A stretch of 64,000 nucleotides of DNA from an uncultured Prevotellaceae bacterium (GCA_900314755.1 OMWH01000002.1:89926-153925); one strand, 5' to 3'. Counted from the first letter of the stretch, positions 1 through 8,390 are shown. Notes: generated by a model not told the origin, from the letters alone. Numbers and translations are program-made.

Positions 1-962
1 GCATCGAAAGCCATACCGGGAATCAGAGCTACATCGATAGTGGCATCAGGGTCGAAGACGACACCCGTGGGTTCTTGAATATGGAAGGCACCCTCCTGAA
101 GATCGGCGGGCGAGGTGTAGCGTCGCAGCTCCATCGTCTCACTACCTGTCACACGGGGCAGCACCACCTGTTTCCCGGCAGCCACCAACTGGGCTATCAG
201 CGGACGGATGTCAACCTCATCGTGTAACGGCCAGTAGCACATAATGACTTGAGCATCGCTCAAACGGACAGCAAGTTGCTGACAAATATCAGCCGACATG
301 CCTGCCAACTGGTCGGCATGATGCTGCTTCGTCTGGCGCATCTGTTGGCGTAGCAGGGGTTTTGTCAAGGTGTCGGCATGATTGGCTGAGAACTCACAGC
401 CGCAGTACTGCTGGTTATAAAAATGATATTCGCGCAAGAGTTGATTCCGTCGCTCTTGCAGTCCTCCCTTCCGCCAGTTCTGTGCCCAGAATTTACACGA
501 AGAGGACGATTCCTTTTGTATAATACTCTCTGCCCGAAGTCCTGCACGCTCTATCTGTTCCAGACTTTTCCAGCGTGAGGAGGCAAGGGTGGTGGTGAAA
601 TATTTGATGCCCAGTTCCTGTGCCTTCTTAGCTGTCTCGATTAATCGCAGGGTGAAGCACTGCTCACAGCGTCGCCCACGTTCGGGTTCGTCTTCCAGTC
701 CACAAACTCCCTTGAGCCATGACTCATGGTCGTAGTCACCGTCTATCCACCTGATACCCAGCGATTCCGCATGGCGCTTACTCTCCTGCTTCCGAATCTC
801 GTATTCCTCACGAGGATAGATATTAGGATTATAATAGAAGATGGTCGGCTTCACATCATGGGCAAGCATCCACTCTACGATGGCGGATGAGCAAGGAGCA
901 CAACAAGCATGCAGCAACACCTCGTGCAACCCCTCTGGTACGATAATAGCAGGACTTTTCAA
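1..962 (-). CDS. queH: QueH epoxyqueuosine reductase fused to 5-formyltetrahydrofolate cyclo-ligase (3' end outside window)
   Basis: The reading frame is open from the left edge to about 990 and encodes two families in one chain. Residues 1-195 are QueH (DUF208), the iron-sulfur reductase of the last queuosine step: HACCAPC near residue 19, a CEQC pair, and the C-terminal YCGCEFS around residue 187. From about residue 200 the frame continues without stop into the N-terminus of MTHFS (5-formyl-THF cyclo-ligase), with LRQQMR, PLHDEVDIRPLI, LPRVTG and IPGMAFD. The MTHFS C-terminus lies outside the window. No ATG precedes the Cys motif, so I chose TTG at 962; the true start is uncertain because a 14-bp tandem repeat (961-998) occupies the upstream region and may have replaced it. 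Confidence 0.8.
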   Translation of the reverse strand, partial: MKSPAIIVPEGLHEVLLHACCAPCSSAIVEWMLAHDVKPTIFYYNPNIYPREEYEIRKQESKRHAESLGIRWIDGDYDHESWLKGVCGLEDEPERGRRCEQCFTLRLIETAKKAQELGIKYFTTTLASSRWKSLEQIERAGLRAESIIQKESSSSCKFWAQNWRKGGLQERRNQLLREYHFYNQQYCGCEFSANHADTLTKPLLRQQMRQTKQHHADQLAGMSADICQQLAVRLSDAQVIMCYWPLHDEVDIRPLIAQLVAAGKQVVLPRVTGSETMELRRYTSPADLQEGAFHIQEPTGVVFDPDATIDVALIPGMAFD

Positions 963-1000
963 CTCTAAACTCTCAACTCTAAACTCTCAACTCTAAAGTC
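960..1000. repeat. Short tandem repeat (AACTCTAAACTCTC)n
   Basis: About 2.7 copies of a 14-bp AACTCTAAACTCTC unit fill the junction between the QueH-MTHFS gene and the djlA-like gene and overlap the 5' end of the former. Related tracts occur at 1850-1875 and 48370-48385. Confidence 0.75.
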
Positions 1001-1811
1001 CCCTTGCTTTCCAGATACGGTCTTTCGCCGCATTGATCTCCTGGAATTTCTTCTCGGCAGCCTTACGGATATCCTCACCAAGGGCAGCCACCTTGTCAGG
1101 ATGATGCTCCAGGGCGAGTTTGCGGTAAGCTTTCTTCACCTCGTCATCGGAGGCATTGGGCGATACACCCAGCACCTGATAGGCAGAGGCAAGGTCGTCC
1201 TTACCCAGTCCCATCATTGAGTCAACCTCATCAACCGACATCCGCATCCATTGCGCACACTCCTTCAGTGCCGTTATCTCACTTTGAGGAGTCTTTCCGT
1301 CAGCCCGTGCGATCATCACGAGGAAGTTAAGCAGTTGCAGACGCTGTGAGTAGTCCATGTTACGGGCTATCTGCTGACAACAGTCTGCCACGGTATTCTT
1401 AAAGGAGGCAGCCCCTACCCTTTTCTGCTCGTTGAAGAGATTCTTCAGGATATCATCTCCCTGCGATGATGCCTGTTCACCGAAATTCTGACGGAGCATC
1501 CGGCGCACGAACTCCATCTCGGAATGCATCACCTTGCCATCGGCTTTAATAATATAGGAGGCAAGTACCAACAGGGAGAACAGAAAACTGTTACGCTGTC
1601 CGTAGTCTGTGCGCTGTCTTGTGTATTGCTGCTGATAACCGTTTGCCGCCTGCTGTCCAAACGGACTCTCAAACGTCCCTTGTGTCTCGGGGGTGTTCAC
1701 GGCATCCATCATCGAGTCGAACACCTTGCCCAACACGATACCAGCCAAAGCACCTAACGGTCCTGCCGTCATCCATCCCAGAAATCCTCCTATCCAAGTT
1801 CCAAATGCCAT
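993..1811 (-). CDS. DjlA-like co-chaperone (TerB + DnaJ domains)
   Basis: 272 residues. The first 30 residues are hydrophobic and glycine-rich ([11 protein letters not shown]), like the membrane anchor of DjlA. Residues about 74-200 form a TerB-like helical domain with two ADGK motifs (90-93, 170-173). Residues 207-272 are a J domain with HPD at 237-239. J domains stimulate DnaK ATPase, so this is inferred to recruit Hsp70 near the membrane. The gene follows the HD-protein gene on the minus strand and precedes queH-MTHFS; the gaps on both sides consist of short tandem repeats. Family assignment is firm; the client is unknown. Confidence 0.88.
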   Translation of the reverse strand: MAFGTWIGGFLGWMTAGPLGALAGIVLGKVFDSMMDAVNTPETQGTFESPFGQQAANGYQQQYTRQRTDYGQRNSFLFSLLVLASYIIKADGKVMHSEMEFVRRMLRQNFGEQASSQGDDILKNLFNEQKRVGAASFKNTVADCCQQIARNMDYSQRLQLLNFLVMIARADGKTPQSEITALKECAQWMRMSVDEVDSMMGLGKDDLASAYQVLGVSPNASDDEVKKAYRKLALEHHPDKVAALGEDIRKAAEKKFQEINAAKDRIWKARGL

Positions 1812-1878
1812 ATTTCAATCCTTCAATTCTCCAATTCTTCAACTCTCCAACTCTCAACTCTAAACTCTCAACTCACCA

Positions 1879-2541
1879 TCAGTACTCATGCCACCATGCA
1901 GACTCATTCTGCTCCTCACGCTCCAGGTCGTCAATCAGACACTCTGCCATTCTCATCACGACTTCCTGTGGCACGAGCAGACGCTGGTCGTCACTATGCG
2001 GATTGATAGAGGCAAGGAAATGAGGAACCTCCCCTTTGTACACCTCCTTCATGTGGAGATTGTCGCTATTGGAACCAGAGCAACTGAAAGTGATGTTGGC
2101 AAGACGGTCACAGAGCTTCACAAAGGGAGCGTAAGGGGTCTCGCGAATACCCTTGTAATATTTCTCACCGGCTCGCTCAGCACGGGTACGTCCTTTGTCG
2201 TTGGTCAGCGCATAGACTATCTCGGTTGCCATATATGCCTGCTCCTCGGTCATCATACCCCGTGACAACTTCAACACGTCATTATAGGTCTGGCGGGCAT
2301 CCTCGATGCTGTCATGGTAATACCCTCCGAAGAACAATGGGAGGATATCCTCCTCACGGACACATACCAGATGACCAAACTCACGCAACCCACTGACCAC
2401 CATATCGAGATGATACCCGTATGGCAGATCTTTGCCATATATCTGATTCACACTTTGATGCAACTCATGTGCGGTCTGGCGGATATGCTCTATCTGCCCC
2501 GCATATTTCTCCATCAAAGCCTCATACTCAGTTCTTGTCAT
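1879..2541 (-). CDS. HD-domain phosphohydrolase, RelA/SpoT-hydrolase-like
   Basis: 220 residues from the ATG at 2541. An upstream in-frame start at 2592 would lie beyond the promoter box TACCTTTGC (2561-2569, minus strand), so the shorter form is preferred. Motifs of the RelA/SpoT hydrolase-type HD fold are visible: YGYHLDMV near the N-terminus, YYHDSIEDARQTY for the metal-binding HD, and KLCDRLANI further on. No synthetase or regulatory domain is present. By analogy with small alarmone hydrolases it may hydrolyse a nucleotide or alarmone, but the substrate is not shown by sequence. Confidence 0.72.
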   Translation of the reverse strand: MTRTEYEALMEKYAGQIEHIRQTAHELHQSVNQIYGKDLPYGYHLDMVVSGLREFGHLVCVREEDILPLFFGGYYHDSIEDARQTYNDVLKLSRGMMTEEQAYMATEIVYALTNDKGRTRAERAGEKYYKGIRETPYAPFVKLCDRLANITFSCSGSNSDNLHMKEVYKGEVPHFLASINPHSDDQRLLVPQEVVMRMAECLIDDLEREEQNESAWWHEY

Positions 2542-2560
2542 ATTATTCTTACTTAATTCT

Positions 2561-2569
2561 GCAAAGGTA
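2561..2569 (-). promoter_or_regulatory. Promoter -7 box of the HD gene
   Basis: TACCTTTGC on the minus strand matches the Bacteroidota -7 consensus and places transcription start roughly 16 nt before the ATG at 2541. Confidence 0.75.
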
Positions 2570-2621
2570 CATATAAACATGCAGAAAACCAAAAAAATTT
2601 TGAGTTTTAAAAAATTATCCT

Positions 2622-2630
2622 TAACTTTGC
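2622..2630 (+). promoter_or_regulatory. Promoter -7 box of the SDR gene
   Basis: TAACTTTGC, with TTTTGAG about 20 bp upstream as the likely -33 element. It drives the short-chain dehydrogenase and diverges from the HD-gene promoter. Confidence 0.75.
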
Positions 2631-2653
2631 ATTAGAATACATAAGAGCAGAGT

Positions 2654-3400
2654 ATGAATAAAACAGTATTGATAACAGGTGCCACCAGTGGAATTGGTCT
2701 GGCATGTGCAAGGAAGTTTGCAGAGAATGGTGATAAACTGATACTCACTGGCAGGAATGAGCACCGGCTGGCAGAGCTCAAGAAAGAACTGGACACAGAA
2801 GTGATCACACTCGCCTTCGACGTGAGGGACCGGGAAAAAGCGAAGAAATATCTCAACGAACTGCCTGAGCCATGGCAGGACATTGACGTATTAGTGAATA
2901 ATGCCGGCTTGGCTCTCGGACTGGAACCTGAGTATGAGGGGAATCTCGACGATTGGGAGACGATGATAGACACCAACATCAAGGGACTGCTGACGATGAC
3001 ACGGCTGATCGTTCCGGGCATGGTCAAACGGAACAGTGGTCATATCATCAACATCGGATCGGTGGCTGGTGACGCTGCCTATGCCGGTGGTAATGTCTAC
3101 TGTGCCACCAAAGCAGCCGTCAAAGCACTCACTGACGGACTGAGAATAGATGTCGCCGATACCGCCATCCGTGTCACAAACCTCAAACCGGGCTTAGTGG
3201 AGACGAACTTCAGTAACATCCGTTTCCATGGGGATCACGAGAGGGCTGCGAAACTGTACCAGGGCATCAAGCCCCTGACTGGTGATGACATCGCCGATGT
3301 CGCTGTCTATGCCGCCAATGCCCCTGCTCACGTTCAGATAGCCGAAGTCCTGATATTGGCAACCCATCAGGCAAGCGGCAGCGTCATTGTCAGAAAATAG
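2654..3400 (+). CDS. Short-chain dehydrogenase/reductase, YdfG-like
   Basis: 248 residues, usual length for a classical SDR. The Rossmann motif GATSGIG is at 9-15, NNAG at 82-85, and the catalytic set is Ser136, Tyr149 and Lys153 (YCATK). The C-terminal region resembles E. coli YdfG, an NADP-dependent 3-hydroxy acid dehydrogenase that also reduces malonic semialdehyde; the residue after the GxxxGxG strand (Arg34) fits NADP preference. Predicted cytosolic. Start at 2654 lies about 20 nt after the promoter box. Substrate is inferred from family only. Confidence 0.85.
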   Translation: MNKTVLITGATSGIGLACARKFAENGDKLILTGRNEHRLAELKKELDTEVITLAFDVRDREKAKKYLNELPEPWQDIDVLVNNAGLALGLEPEYEGNLDDWETMIDTNIKGLLTMTRLIVPGMVKRNSGHIINIGSVAGDAAYAGGNVYCATKAAVKALTDGLRIDVADTAIRVTNLKPGLVETNFSNIRFHGDHERAAKLYQGIKPLTGDDIADVAVYAANAPAHVQIAEVLILATHQASGSVIVRK

Positions 3401-3471
3401 AATTTAAACAAATAACACTAAAAAAACAACAGTTACTGCATGAGGCTTATGCCCAGGAACGCTGGGAACGC

Positions 3472-3828
3472 GTGACAGTAGACTACCAGAATGATATCAT
3501 CGGCATGTGGGAAGGAAAGGTTAGCAGTGCGGAAGATGCCAATTCTGACAGTGAGTTGCACCGCTGGGAATACAAAGCCGACGGAACTTACGCCTACTAC
3601 AGCGAAGGAGGTGGAACATGGATACGCAGCGATGACGTCCTGTCTGAATACTTCGTTGACGGCCCCCTGCTCTGCACCCGCTGGAAGAATAGTGCCGACA
3701 GCAAGGAAATACGCGAGTGGTGGGAGATTGAAAGTATCCAGAATGGTGTGATGAAGTGGAAGGCACTCCGCATGCGAGATAACGGAACGACCTACACTAC
3801 CACTTTTGAGATGAAGAAAGTGCAATGA
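3472..3828 (+). CDS. Hypothetical lipocalin-like protein, possibly N-terminally truncated
   Basis: 118 residues from a GTG at 3472, the only usual start in frame. The frame stays open upstream into the preceding gene but has no ATG. The protein has a WEGKV strand, many aromatic residues and alternating beta-type composition (WEYKADGTYAYY), as in small lipocalin-like secreted proteins of Bacteroidetes, which normally carry a signal peptide; none is seen here. It may therefore be a gene that lost its 5' end and now sits 71 bp behind the SDR gene. A strong terminator follows at 3856. Confidence 0.5.
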   Translation: MTVDYQNDIIGMWEGKVSSAEDANSDSELHRWEYKADGTYAYYSEGGGTWIRSDDVLSEYFVDGPLLCTRWKNSADSKEIREWWEIESIQNGVMKWKALRMRDNGTTYTTTFEMKKVQ

Positions 3829-3855
3829 CACAACATAACTTAATTTTATATTAAA

Positions 3856-3890
3856 GGTTCACACAAAACTGTGTGAACCTTTTTGTTTTT
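3856..3890 (+). terminator. Intrinsic terminator
   Basis: Perfect 9-bp stem GGTTCACAC / GTGTGAACC with a 6-nt loop, followed by TTTTTGTTTTT. It ends the SDR and lipocalin-like unit. Confidence 0.9.
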
Positions 3891-4108
3891 GAGATGCCAA
3901 CCTATGCGTTCTTATCCCTACCGAAATCTTCACTTGAAGTAAGTTTTCTTTTTAATAACGCATCTGACGTTAAGATAGGTTAAACACCACTCCCAGTAGT
4001 TAATAAATTAAAAATCCTGTATAGAAATCGCTTCGAACTTACGATTATATAATACATGTTATTAACTTGACATATATATGGAAGGAATTTGAAAGTAACA
4101 TTGTTATT

Positions 4109-4630
4109 ATGACTGAAAAAGAAATAACTGAAACCTATTATTTCATGCCAACAGACTTTAATGATAAAGGCAGGCGGTTTAGTGATGGAGTGTCATTTCG
4201 TGACGTGGTTAAAGATTATGAAAGAGATTTCCATGAGCTCCATTCAACGGAATACGCAATGAATCTCTATGCCAATTCTCAGACCATGAATCTGCTGGCA
4301 AGATCAAATGATGCTGCTCCATTTCTCCTGTACGGGATGGACTTAACCCAAGGAAAATCATTCGATGCCGTTCAAGACCCTTATACCAATCATGAGATGG
4401 AAAAGCATAGCGAGAACATCTACGTATATGGAATCGACTCTGCGTTTATGACAGAGTTCGATGAGTACGGTTACCCTGTAATAAATGAGGATAGTGACAT
4501 TTATCCTTTGACATTACTTGTTGATAAAACGATGCGAGACGGTGAACTCAGATTAGCTGTTCCTACGCTGGACGATGGGGATGATACGGAGAATGTAACT
4601 ATTGATGTACCACAATTCGAATATGCCTAA
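4109..4630 (+). CDS. Hypothetical protein, first gene of AT-rich cassette
   Basis: 173 residues from ATG 4109 (an in-frame TTG at 4067 would add 14). I do not recognise a family. The protein is acidic and rich in Asp, Glu and Tyr, with a C-terminal run DDGDDTE, and has no signal peptide or membrane segment. Its stop overlaps the next start (TAATG at 4628-4632), so the two are probably translationally coupled. Codon use is clearly more AT-rich than in the genes to the left and right, which suggests acquisition. Its role in the cassette (unknown pair, nuclease-like, beta-CASP, phosphoesterase) cannot be told from sequence. Confidence 0.65.
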   Translation: MTEKEITETYYFMPTDFNDKGRRFSDGVSFRDVVKDYERDFHELHSTEYAMNLYANSQTMNLLARSNDAAPFLLYGMDLTQGKSFDAVQDPYTNHEMEKHSENIYVYGIDSAFMTEFDEYGYPVINEDSDIYPLTLLVDKTMRDGELRLAVPTLDDGDDTENVTIDVPQFEYA

Positions 4631-4839
4631 TGGAAGCAATAGAACAAGAAAGAAAATGGCACCTGGTTCGCAACGATAATGGCGAATGGATTAGTGATGA
4701 GAACGTGGTTTTCCTCACTAAGGAAGAAGCAAGGCATCTTGAAATCAAGGCAAGATTAGCAGGAAAGAAACTTTCTGTTCAACATGGATACGATGGTTTA
4801 TTGTGGTGTTATAAACATGAATTAGAAAATATTAAATAG
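4630..4839 (+). CDS. Small hypothetical protein (69 aa)
   Basis: 69 residues, charged, starting MEAIEQERKW. It overlaps the previous stop by one base and is followed 20 bp later by the nuclease-like gene. No known domain is recognised. Alternating Trp and charged residues (EWISDENVVF, then a helix of EEARHLEIKARLAGKK) suggest a small alpha/beta fold. Overlap and shared AT-rich codon use make it a real gene of the cassette. Confidence 0.6.
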   Translation: MEAIEQERKWHLVRNDNGEWISDENVVFLTKEEARHLEIKARLAGKKLSVQHGYDGLLWCYKHELENIK

Positions 4840-4859
4840 ATTTTTAAAGGATTATAGCT

Positions 4860-5825
4860 ATGAACAAAGGTGTTATTGAAACGACATTGCAATTATTGTC
4901 AAACTATCCCGAATGGGAGGAGCGTTATGCAGGTTATATCAAGAGTTTAGTGAATAAACATCCTAAAAGATTCAGAAAACCTGAAGGTCTTTCTGTATAT
5001 AGTTCTGTAAGCAGACATAAGGGTGAAACATATGATTTGCGATTTGATGGACAAAGCGTAGGTGTAATATCTTCTACCCCTGATGAGGTATTATTGTATC
5101 CCAGAGAGAACGCAAATGAAAGATATTTTGGATTCATTCTTAAGAAAAAGGGATTTAATTGGGTTAAGAGTAATGAAGCAAAGACGTTTAGAAAGTTTTT
5201 CCGCGATAAAGCTAAAGAGTCAAATGATATAAAACTAAAAAGCCCTGAGCATAGGGTGGAGAATAGACTGCTAAAAGAATTTGCTAAAAGGACTATAGCT
5301 GAAGGAAAGGCATTAATAGGAATACAACCTATAAAGCTAAATGGTTGTTTCTTCCAACTGCCGACGCCCATAAAGGCGAGTGAACATGATCCTCAATATG
5401 CAAAGCAATACGGAGGAGGTGTTGACATTCTCTCACGTGTTAAGAGATTGGATAAGTCCTCAAGGCTATGCGTAATGGAAGTGAAAGACGAAAATTTACC
5501 TTCAGAAAGTCAATCCGATGCAATGGAACAAGCATTAACATATGCAGCATTTATAGCTAAATTGCTTCGAAGCAAATCTGGACAAGAATGGTGGGATTTC
5601 TTTATGAACAGAAATTCTACATCCAGTCCTGTTCCGACCACTTTAGAAATTGATGTTGTCACCATTATGCCTGTAGGCAGCACTACTGAATTTGTTGATG
5701 AGATTATCCCTATATCTAGTCTTTGCACCAATTTACATTGTCATTCTCTATATTATGATGACAATGAATTTTCCAAAGGTAAATTTGTGTTTAGTGGAAC
5801 ATATCCCAAATTGTTAATGAAATGA
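4860..5825 (+). CDS. PD-(D/E)XK nuclease-like protein
   Basis: 321 residues. The C-terminal half carries the pattern of the PD-(D/E)XK nuclease fold: an upstream helix with Glu134/Glu140, Asp189 in GGGVDIL, Glu207-Val-Lys209 in VMEVKDE at the end of the next strand, then Gln224...Tyr228 in EQALTYAAF. This is the usual order D-x(n)-ExK-Q-Y. The N-terminal 130 residues are unassigned and rich in Lys and Arg. The stop overlaps the start of the beta-CASP gene (ATGA at 5822), so the two are coupled. Inferred to cut or bind DNA or RNA; target unknown. The motif is seen directly but the remote-family call would need profile comparison. Confidence 0.68.
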   Translation: MNKGVIETTLQLLSNYPEWEERYAGYIKSLVNKHPKRFRKPEGLSVYSSVSRHKGETYDLRFDGQSVGVISSTPDEVLLYPRENANERYFGFILKKKGFNWVKSNEAKTFRKFFRDKAKESNDIKLKSPEHRVENRLLKEFAKRTIAEGKALIGIQPIKLNGCFFQLPTPIKASEHDPQYAKQYGGGVDILSRVKRLDKSSRLCVMEVKDENLPSESQSDAMEQALTYAAFIAKLLRSKSGQEWWDFFMNRNSTSSPVPTTLEIDVVTIMPVGSTTEFVDEIIPISSLCTNLHCHSLYYDDNEFSKGKFVFSGTYPKLLMK

Positions 5826-7072
5826 ACATCAGAATCCATCGTGGCACTCACCAAATAGGCGGATGCGTCACAGAATACGAGTATGACGGCTGGCGGCTGT
5901 TTGTCGATTATGGCGAGGAACTGCCTGGTGGACCTAAGTCTGGAGATTTGCAGATTGAGGGATTGACACATGGTGATATCTCAAAGAGTGCATTGCTTAT
6001 TACCCATTATCATGGTGATCACATCGGCAGTATCACGAAACTGCCGGAGGAACTCCCCATAGATATGGGCAAGGTGGGACGTGAGATTCAGCTGGTGCTG
6101 TCAGACCACCTTAAATCAGTAGATGGTATTCATCAGGAAATGTTAGAACGGTTGCAGCATGCAAACACATTCGAAGCAGGGAAGATGTTCTCGCTTGGTC
6201 CATTCTCCATTATGCCCATAACAGTAGATCATTCTGCCTTTGATGCTTATGCCTTTAATATTGTGGCTGGCGGAGTGAGTGCATTCCATACAGGCGACTT
6301 CCGTACACATGGTTTCAGGAGCAAGAAACTACCAGAGGTTATCCAAAAGTATGTGGGAGAGGTGGACTATGTGGTTTGTGAAGGAACCAACGTCAACCGT
6401 CCAAATGCAACTAATGACACGGAAAGTAAACTGCAAAAGGAATTTGAGGAACAATTTAAGGAACAGAAAAAGCACAAAAAGGGTAATGTGGTTTACCTTT
6501 CCTCTACTAATATTGACAGGCTGTTTTCTCTTTATCATGCCGCTTTGCGTGCTAAATGTGTGTTCTTGGTGGACGCTTATCAAAAACGTATCATGGATAT
6601 AGTCACTCAACAGGACCCGATATGGGGAAAGTCAAGTCTCTACAGATATGGAGAATATGAGCCTAAAGTATTGATGTACGACAATGGCGAGTTTCTAGTT
6701 ACAGACGAGTTTAAGGACTTCCTCAACAAATTAGGCTACGTCCTGATAGCTCGTGCTAATCCGCGCTTTGATCATCTCATAGCACGCATCCCTGGGGAGA
6801 AACAAAAGTATCTGTCGATGTGGGGAGGGTATGTCGAAGAAGGCAATGAAGCCTATAACAAGAATCTTGCCGATTCATTGGGCAATGACTACAAACCCAT
6901 GCACACCAGTGGTCACTCAGACATGAATAGCATGCGTGAGGTGTTCCGTCTGCTTCATCCGAAGGCACTCATCCCTATACATACGGATGCACCAGAAAAG
7001 TTCGCAGAGCTGTTCTCTGATGAGTGGTCTGTTATATTACTGAATGATGGTGATAGTGTCACGTCTTCATAA
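5822..7072 (+). CDS. Metallo-beta-lactamase / beta-CASP hydrolase, RNase J-like
   Basis: 416 residues. The zinc-binding motif THYHGDH (H62, H64, D66, H67) and downstream HTGDFRTHG and VDHSAFDAY belong to the MBL fold. A central beta-CASP insertion follows (VVYLSSTNIDRL, then ARANPRFD), and the C-terminus has TSGHSD and IPIHTD, as in RNase J and related RNA nucleases. It lacks the C-terminal dimer domain of true RNase J and is shorter. Predicted cytosolic nuclease acting on RNA. Coupled to the nuclease-like gene by a 4-bp overlap and followed 43 bp later by a phosphoesterase, suggesting one nucleic-acid-processing system. Confidence 0.82.
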   Translation: MNIRIHRGTHQIGGCVTEYEYDGWRLFVDYGEELPGGPKSGDLQIEGLTHGDISKSALLITHYHGDHIGSITKLPEELPIDMGKVGREIQLVLSDHLKSVDGIHQEMLERLQHANTFEAGKMFSLGPFSIMPITVDHSAFDAYAFNIVAGGVSAFHTGDFRTHGFRSKKLPEVIQKYVGEVDYVVCEGTNVNRPNATNDTESKLQKEFEEQFKEQKKHKKGNVVYLSSTNIDRLFSLYHAALRAKCVFLVDAYQKRIMDIVTQQDPIWGKSSLYRYGEYEPKVLMYDNGEFLVTDEFKDFLNKLGYVLIARANPRFDHLIARIPGEKQKYLSMWGGYVEEGNEAYNKNLADSLGNDYKPMHTSGHSDMNSMREVFRLLHPKALIPIHTDAPEKFAELFSDEWSVILLNDGDSVTSS

Positions 7073-7114
7073 AGAGAGTGTTTGGTCTATCATCAGATAT
7101 TATAAGAAGTTGTC

Positions 7115-7687
7115 ATGAAAATCTTGCATCTCTCGGACACACATGGCTTACATCATCGCATAAAAGAAATGCCTGAGGCCGATGTCATCGTTCATAGCGG
7201 TGACATCAGCAATAATGGTACAGAAGAAGAGGTGCTTGACTTTCTGAATTGGTACATTGAATTGCCTTACCCACATAAGATATTCGTTACAGGTAATCAC
7301 GATCTCTGCCTATGGGATGCTGAGGGGATAGAAGATTTGCCAAGTAACTTACACTTTCTCCAAGACTCTGGTGTTGAGATTGATGGGGTCAGGTTTTATG
7401 GGATAGCTTATAACCATCCAGAGACCTTGATACCCTATGACACTGATATCGTTGTTACCCATGAGCCACCTGTTATGATTCTCGACGAGTCTGTTGGTGT
7501 CCATTGGGGGAATGCACCTCTCAGAAACCGTATTATGGAGATAAAACCTCGTTATCATCTCTTTGGGCATTCTCATGGTGGCTATGGAACTGTTAAGCAG
7601 GACAACATTGTCTTTTCCAACGCTGCCCTGCTTGATGACATGAATCGTCTTGTTAGAAAGCCAAGGTTATTCTGGGTTGGGGAGTGA
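7115..7687 (+). CDS. Calcineurin-like metallophosphoesterase
   Basis: 190 residues with the full set of dimetal motifs in order: D8-x-H10 (LSDTH), D30 (HSGD), GNHD at 60-63, THEPP, and GHSHGGYG near the C-terminus. Members of this family hydrolyse phosphomonoesters or diesters such as cyclic nucleotides, nucleotides or nucleic-acid ends. It is the last gene of the AT-rich cassette and is followed by a terminator at 7737. No signal peptide. Substrate unknown. Confidence 0.82.
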   Translation: MKILHLSDTHGLHHRIKEMPEADVIVHSGDISNNGTEEEVLDFLNWYIELPYPHKIFVTGNHDLCLWDAEGIEDLPSNLHFLQDSGVEIDGVRFYGIAYNHPETLIPYDTDIVVTHEPPVMILDESVGVHWGNAPLRNRIMEIKPRYHLFGHSHGGYGTVKQDNIVFSNAALLDDMNRLVRKPRLFWVGE

Positions 7688-7736
7688 CAGTTCTTGTTCT
7701 GGCAAGCAACTTCGTCGATGACTGAGGATTCATGAC

Positions 7737-7768
7737 GACTGGCATACAACGTTTCTGCCAGTCGTTTT
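7737..7768 (+). terminator. Intrinsic terminator after the cassette
   Basis: Stem GACTGGCA (7737-7744) / TGCCAGTC (7756-7763) followed by GTTTTAC. Its 3' half is the same as that of the terminator at 20793-20824 read on the minus strand. Confidence 0.75.
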
Positions 7769-7774
7769 ACTGTC

Positions 7775-8095
7775 TTATTTCAACTCCCTCAACAACAAAT
7801 CGGGATTTCTGCGCATATCCCAAAGACGAACGACATAGACACATTTGGATTTGAGAGAATAATAATAAATCACTTCAAAGCGTCCAAGCAAATGAGCACC
7901 TCTATACCTTCGACGCTTTCCCCTAAGCAAGGGTTCTGGTGGGTATGAATCTGGATACATTTGCATACGCTTTTGAATATCTTCAAGTATAGATATATGA
8001 TTGTTCATCGTATGCTGTCCATACTCCAAATAAGCCTTCTCCAAAAGAGTATTCAAATCTTTCAGGGCAGCCTTACGCCATTTTACTTGAACCAT
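7775..8095 (-). CDS. RelE/ParE family toxin
   Basis: 106 residues, typical toxin length. It opens with VKWRKAALKDL, has a helix pair, then strands with RRRYRGAHLLGRFEVIYYY and a C-terminus CVYVVRLWDMRRNPDLLL, the layout of ParE/RelE toxins. RelE members cleave mRNA on the ribosome and ParE members poison gyrase; sequence alone does not decide. Its start overlaps the 3' end of the antitoxin gene by 13 bp. The last codons (NPDLLLRE) are repeated in a broken copy at 8391-8437. Confidence 0.82.
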   Translation of the reverse strand: MVQVKWRKAALKDLNTLLEKAYLEYGQHTMNNHISILEDIQKRMQMYPDSYPPEPLLRGKRRRYRGAHLLGRFEVIYYYSLKSKCVYVVRLWDMRRNPDLLLRELK

Positions 8096-8337
8096 TCTGC
8101 GTGTGATTGTTTGAAATGAGTAAGGAAGTTGTCAAGTGTATCCCACTGGTTAGGATTCTTCATGTCACGTTCTGCCTGTTTTAAGTCTTCCATCAACTCG
8201 TCAACAGACTGAGGACCAACACCAATTATCTTATCATAATCCATAAGAACAGATTGGCGAGACTCCATCTGGGTATAGCCTAATGATGGTTCATTAGCCA
8301 TCCAACTATCTTTCTCCTTATCTTCAAACTGCTTCAT
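8083..8337 (-). CDS. Antitoxin of the RelE/ParE-type pair
   Basis: 84 residues from the ATG at 8337, acidic, with LMDYDKIIGVGPQSVDELMEDL followed by a C-terminal amphipathic helix, as expected for an antitoxin that wraps its toxin. Promoter box TAACTTTGC lies at 8342-8350, so transcription would begin at or only one or two bases before this ATG; an inner ATG at 8301 is the alternative. It lies upstream of and overlaps the toxin gene, the usual antitoxin-first order. Assignment rests on context as much as on sequence. Confidence 0.7.
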   Translation of the reverse strand: MKQFEDKEKDSWMANEPSLGYTQMESRQSVLMDYDKIIGVGPQSVDELMEDLKQAERDMKNPNQWDTLDNFLTHFKQSHAEWFK

Positions 8338-8341
8338 GTCT

Positions 8342-8350
8342 GCAAAGTTA
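8342..8350 (-). promoter_or_regulatory. Promoter -7 box of the toxin-antitoxin pair
   Basis: TAACTTTGC on the minus strand, 4 nt before the antitoxin ATG. It implies a leaderless or nearly leaderless transcript. Confidence 0.65.
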
Positions 8351-8390
8351 AAATTTAATCTCCAAACTGCCAAACAATTTTACATAAATC

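Noticed and set aside
4067-4108. Upstream TTG start for the first cassette gene
   Set aside because: An ATG at 4109 is available, TTG starts are rare in this group, and the extra 14 residues have no family support.
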